Source of the DNA: Lonsdalea iberica
GTDB lineage: Bacteria > Pseudomonadota > Gammaproteobacteria > Enterobacterales > Enterobacteriaceae
Length of the DNA stretch: 64,000 bases
Assembly (NCBI RefSeq): GCF_002111585.1
Contig: NZ_LUTP01000001.1
Span: 62,001-126,000 of the forward strand
Reading direction: 5' to 3'
Part shown: one piece after another, positions 63,616 to 64,000 of the stretch
How the letters are laid out: every line of letters starts with the position of its first letter
How positions within the stretch are numbered: position 1 is the first letter of the stretch
Program-made: the position numbers and the translations under genes
Notes under the pieces: model-generated
The model's input: only the letters and a program-made list of their open reading frames with translations
Databases searched by the model: none
What the model was told of the DNA's origin: nothing

Positions 63616-64000
63616 ATGGATTTTGCCGTTTTTTTACAGCAGGTGGTCAATGGCATGAGCTTGGCAGTATGTATGCGCTGATCGCGATTGGTTACACCAT
63701 GGTGTATGGCGTACTACGGCTGATCAACTTCGCCCATGCGGATATCATGATGGTCGGTGCCTTTGTGGCGCTGATCAGCTTCACCTCCTTCGGGCTGCCT
63801 TTCGGGGCAGCTATTTTGTTTTCGGTACTGGTCTCGGCTTTGCTTGGGGTTGCTATCGATCGCATCGCCTATCGCCCACTGCGGCAGGCGTCCAAAATCT
63901 CCATGCTGATCACCGCCATCGGCGTCAGCTTCTTTCTGGAGAACCTTTTTAACGTCGTGTTCGGCGGCAGCCCGCGCTTTTTCGAATCGCCGCCGTTTTT
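63616..64000 (+). pseudogene. livH: LivH-type ABC permease, frameshifted near the start and cut by window end
   Basis: Inner-membrane permease of a branched-chain amino acid importer. After a TAAGGAG site the ATG at 63616 reads MDFAVFLQQVVNGMSL and then meets a stop after a few codons. The expected sequence TTGGGCAGTATG is TTGGCAGTATG here: one G of GGG at 63663-63664 is missing. From ATG at 63669 the correct frame (MYALIAIGYTMVYGVLRLIN, then FAHADIMMVGAFVALISF) runs open to the window edge. Adding one G restores a normal LivH N terminus. Re-initiation at 63669 would lose the first part of helix 1. Confidence 0.88.

Overview
The window is a 64 kb piece of an Enterobacterales chromosome. Gene content, protein lengths and gene order follow the Escherichia coli map from ettA-slt through thrABC to polB, so it spans the region that holds the arbitrary zero point of the E. 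coli K-12 map. It is not E. coli. galT-galK sit beside a divergent galR after thrC. A GGDEF protein lies between talB and mog. nhaA has no nhaR. A short-chain dehydrogenase and yjjP-yjjB lie between carB and folA. A PhoX-type phosphatase lies between folA and apaH. A branched-chain amino acid ABC transporter starts after polB. This mix suggests a relative of Pectobacteriaceae (Dickeya, Brenneria, Lonsdalea) or a neighbouring family; that placement is an inference from memory of synteny, not a search.

Layout. 1-8.2 kb: 5' end of ettA, then slt, trpR, yjjX, gpmB, rob, creA, arcA and a TrmJ-like methyltransferase. 8.3-13.3 kb: the threonine operon with leader peptide, attenuator and thrABC. 13.3-17 kb: galK and galT, with divergent galR and two GalR-type operators between. 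17-23.5 kb: a hydrolase remnant, yaaA, talB, a diguanylate cyclase, mog and an MFS transporter. 23.7-29.6 kb: heat-shock dnaK-dnaJ, a GDPD-like exported protein and nhaA. 29.7-37.2 kb: rpsT, then ribF-ileS-lspA-fkpB-ispH and dapB. 37.4-42.2 kb: carAB. 42.3-47.5 kb: an SDR, yjjPB, folA and phoX. 47.6-54.5 kb (minus strand): lptD-surA-pdxA-rsmA-apaG-apaH. 54.6-64 kb: djlA, rluA, rapA, polB, an amino-acid binding protein and the start of livH.

The genes are mostly core functions: translation, envelope assembly (surA, lptD, lspA), chaperones, threonine, lysine, arginine and pyrimidine synthesis, and repair polymerase. Several family-typical control elements can be read directly: the thr attenuator, a sigma-32 promoter before dnaK, an FNR box before arcA, paired gal operators, a PurR-like box and ArgR-like box before carA, a trp-operator half site before trpR, and UUG starts for rpsT and carA.

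The main irregularity is three single-base deletions, in carB, pdxA and livH. Each removes one G:C from a GGG/CCC triplet and breaks an otherwise well conserved reading frame. Either the assembly has systematic indel errors or this strain is losing genes. I found no CRISPR array, phage, intact insertion sequence, tRNA or rRNA, and no gene set that I would call a new biological system.
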